Shown here piece by piece: positions 62,346 to 64,000 of a DNA stretch of 64,000 nucleotides. Source of the DNA: Cloeon dipterum (Eukaryota > Arthropoda > Insecta > Ephemeroptera > Baetidae); contig NC_088787.1 in NCBI RefSeq assembly GCF_949628265.1, forward strand, positions 11,832,501 to 11,896,500, written 5' to 3'. The translations under genes and the position numbers were made by a program. The notes below the pieces were generated by a model. The model did no database searches. It was given only the letters and a program-made list of their open reading frames with translations, and had not been told where the DNA came from. How positions within the stretch are numbered: the stretch's first letter is position 1; the number at the start of each line of letters is the position of its first letter.

Positions 62346-62726
62346 TCTATGTTACATGGAGAGTTGAGAGTTTCGGACCGAGAAAGAGATGCATATGTTA
62401 TGTGCCGGATCAAAAGGCGCAGCAGCAGCAGGCGCGTCTCAAAGATGTCCATTCACCGCGCGCCGCATTATTATGTCGGCTTTAATCTCGCCAGTGGGTT
62501 TGACGCAGTGCTTGTATATATGCACATATAATAACACATCCACCCCCGATTAGGACCATTTGATCGCTCTTTGAATACCGCCAACAACTGTCCTCTCTCT
62601 TGAATGACACGCTTCTTGTCGCCAGATGAGATAAAACCAGATTTTATTTTAAATCTTCATTTGTTTGTTTATTTTTGAATGCACTCTTTATCTATAATTT
62701 TCCTAATTTACTTACTGTAAGTTGAT

Positions 62727-62788
62727 CTAAGCGTCCGAAGCCACCAGGTGATGGCGTCACCGTAAATTTAAAATATTTGATTAAGGCA
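62727..62788. repeat. Fragment of the 422-bp foldback family
   Basis: CTAAGCGTCCGAAGCCACC, GTGATGGCGTCACCGTAAA and the following AAGGCA match the left end of the element at 48549-48970 with substitutions. The rest of that arm is missing. Confidence 0.45.
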
Positions 62789-64000
62789 TATCCAGCCCTG
62801 CGAATCAGCGTTCTAAAATGAGAATAAATCCTTTGCTTTGTATGCTAGAAATACATACCTAGTTTGAATTATTGAATAATTAGCCGTTGACCTAATTGTT
62901 ATTTTGAATATTAATGTACAGGAATCAAATTAGGACCAAGTAACAGTTCAATTTTAGAATTTTTCAAATTTCTCGTGAAATAAAACGGGATTTACAGCGA
63001 TTGTTTCAATTGAATTCGATTCTTCAAGTCGCGATCTATTCAAAGGAGTGTGAATATTGATGTAAATTTATCTTCTGGCGAAATAAATTAAGATTTTCAA
63101 GACTTTGTTCACCGCTTGAATAGCAAACAAATTTTGGAGCTGCTTTTTTGCCCTATTTTAGCCCTTTCATAAAGTTTTCAGACATTTTAAGGTAAAAATA
63201 ATATTTTCAGGGCTTTGCTACATTCCCACTTAAAGAACAATCATTTTCAGTTCAATCGGCACGTTTTTACATAGGGTGGCAATTTTTTTCACTTCGCATT
63301 CCGTTAAAAATACAATTCATGTCCCATATTTAATTTTTTATTTCTGTGCTAACGATTGATTCTACGTTACGCACTACCGGTCTTTTTTCAATTTTCTCTC
63401 TTTTCTTCAAACAGTTCATACATGGCAGCGGCGTCATTGTTTTAGTTTTTAGCGAACGTTGAGAGTCGCTCCTGGATTCCGTTTTGCTTTTCAGTCACGC
63501 AGAGTTGCGGCAAATCCGAGCTGTTGATTATTTTGTCATCTCGCTTATTCAAATGAAAGGGCGATTTTCACACTCGAGCGGCTCCATTCAGCCGCATGCG
63601 TGCGGCGGGCGGTCACCCGCAGCAAAAAGGGTTGAGTGCGCGTCTCGCTTCTTCTGTTGGCCAAACAACACGCTGCTTGCTGTGACTTTCCAGCTTCCCA
63701 GGCAGGTCTCGAGACCTACTCTTGTGCTGCTTAATGAAATTAATTAGACGCACGCACGAGAGAGATTGAGAGGAAGAAATTCAATCTTCGACTCCGACTC
63801 AAAACGTGCAATGAATTAAAAACGCCACAAAATTATCGCCTTTTGGCCAATGCGTATATGGTTTTTGATGATTAAAAATCATTTGCTGCCCTTAAAATGA
63901 TTGACGCATTATCAGAAAAAAATTGACAGTCCAATCCTGAGGATGCAGGATCTGATTTCCGTTTGTCGTTAGCAGAGGCTCATCGCTCGAAAGCGCCAGC

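Larger units (their letters stand above)
57496..64000. other. Non-coding region upstream of the Gly/His-rich gene
   Basis: No supported genes. The first 700 bases include the probable promoter of the Gly/His-rich gene. The rest is AT-rich with CpG-rich islands (about 59.8-60.5, 60.9-61.3 and 63.4-63.75 kb) and many microsatellites. A TATA box-like TATAAAAAGG near 60364 on the plus strand could mark a promoter, but no transcript structure supports it. Confidence 0.5.

Noticed and set aside
1..64000. CRISPR arrays, bacterial operons, rRNA genes
   Set aside because: None seen. The intron-rich genes show the window is eukaryotic nuclear DNA.

Overview
The window is animal nuclear DNA, almost certainly from an insect. 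Its genes are split by many short GT-AG introns, most of the rest is AT-rich non-coding sequence, and transposon remnants and microsatellites are scattered through it. The recognisable gene families (SLC35G-type transporters, an insect-style thioester-containing protein and a LINE reverse transcriptase) fit an insect. I cannot name the species. All coding genes found lie on the minus strand. Exon borders were read by hand from splice signals and checked by reading-frame phase across every junction.

Layout. (1) 1-17.5 kb: a head-to-tail array of three SLC35G/EamA-type ten-helix transporter genes. The first runs off the left edge; the second (367 aa) and third (350 aa) are complete. The first carries a 391-bp non-autonomous hAT element with a perfect 8-bp target-site duplication in one intron, and a 5'-truncated LINE with an intact 587-codon reverse-transcriptase frame lies between its first coding exon and a likely upstream non-coding exon. 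(2) 17.5-28.0 kb: no gene found; AT-rich sequence with CpG-rich islands and a single arm of a foldback repeat. (3) 28.0-43.0 kb: a recent tandem segmental duplication of about 7.8 kb, each unit holding a complete 24-coding-exon thioester-containing protein (alpha-2-macroglobulin/complement family). The predicted products are 1535 and 1532 aa. Both keep the GCGEQ thioester and a downstream histidine in the complement-type catalytic position. They are nearly identical except in the bait-region exon, which has diverged strongly. (4) 43-56.3 kb: non-coding, with two foldback elements, a second copy of a SINE-like repeat and CpG-rich islands. (5) 56.3-57.5 kb: a three-exon gene for a Gly/His-rich protein of 308 aa with an acidic tail holding two likely SUMO-interacting motifs. 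(6) 57.5-64 kb: non-coding and rich in microsatellites.

The genes do not form a pathway. The main biology is gene-family growth by tandem duplication (transporters, immune-type TEPs) followed by change in defined places: the N-terminal tails of the transporters, and the bait exon and the proximal promoter of the TEPs. Copy A of the TEP pair has two adjacent kappaB-like sites upstream of its predicted promoter in a segment that copy B lacks, which suggests that regulation has diverged as well as protease specificity.
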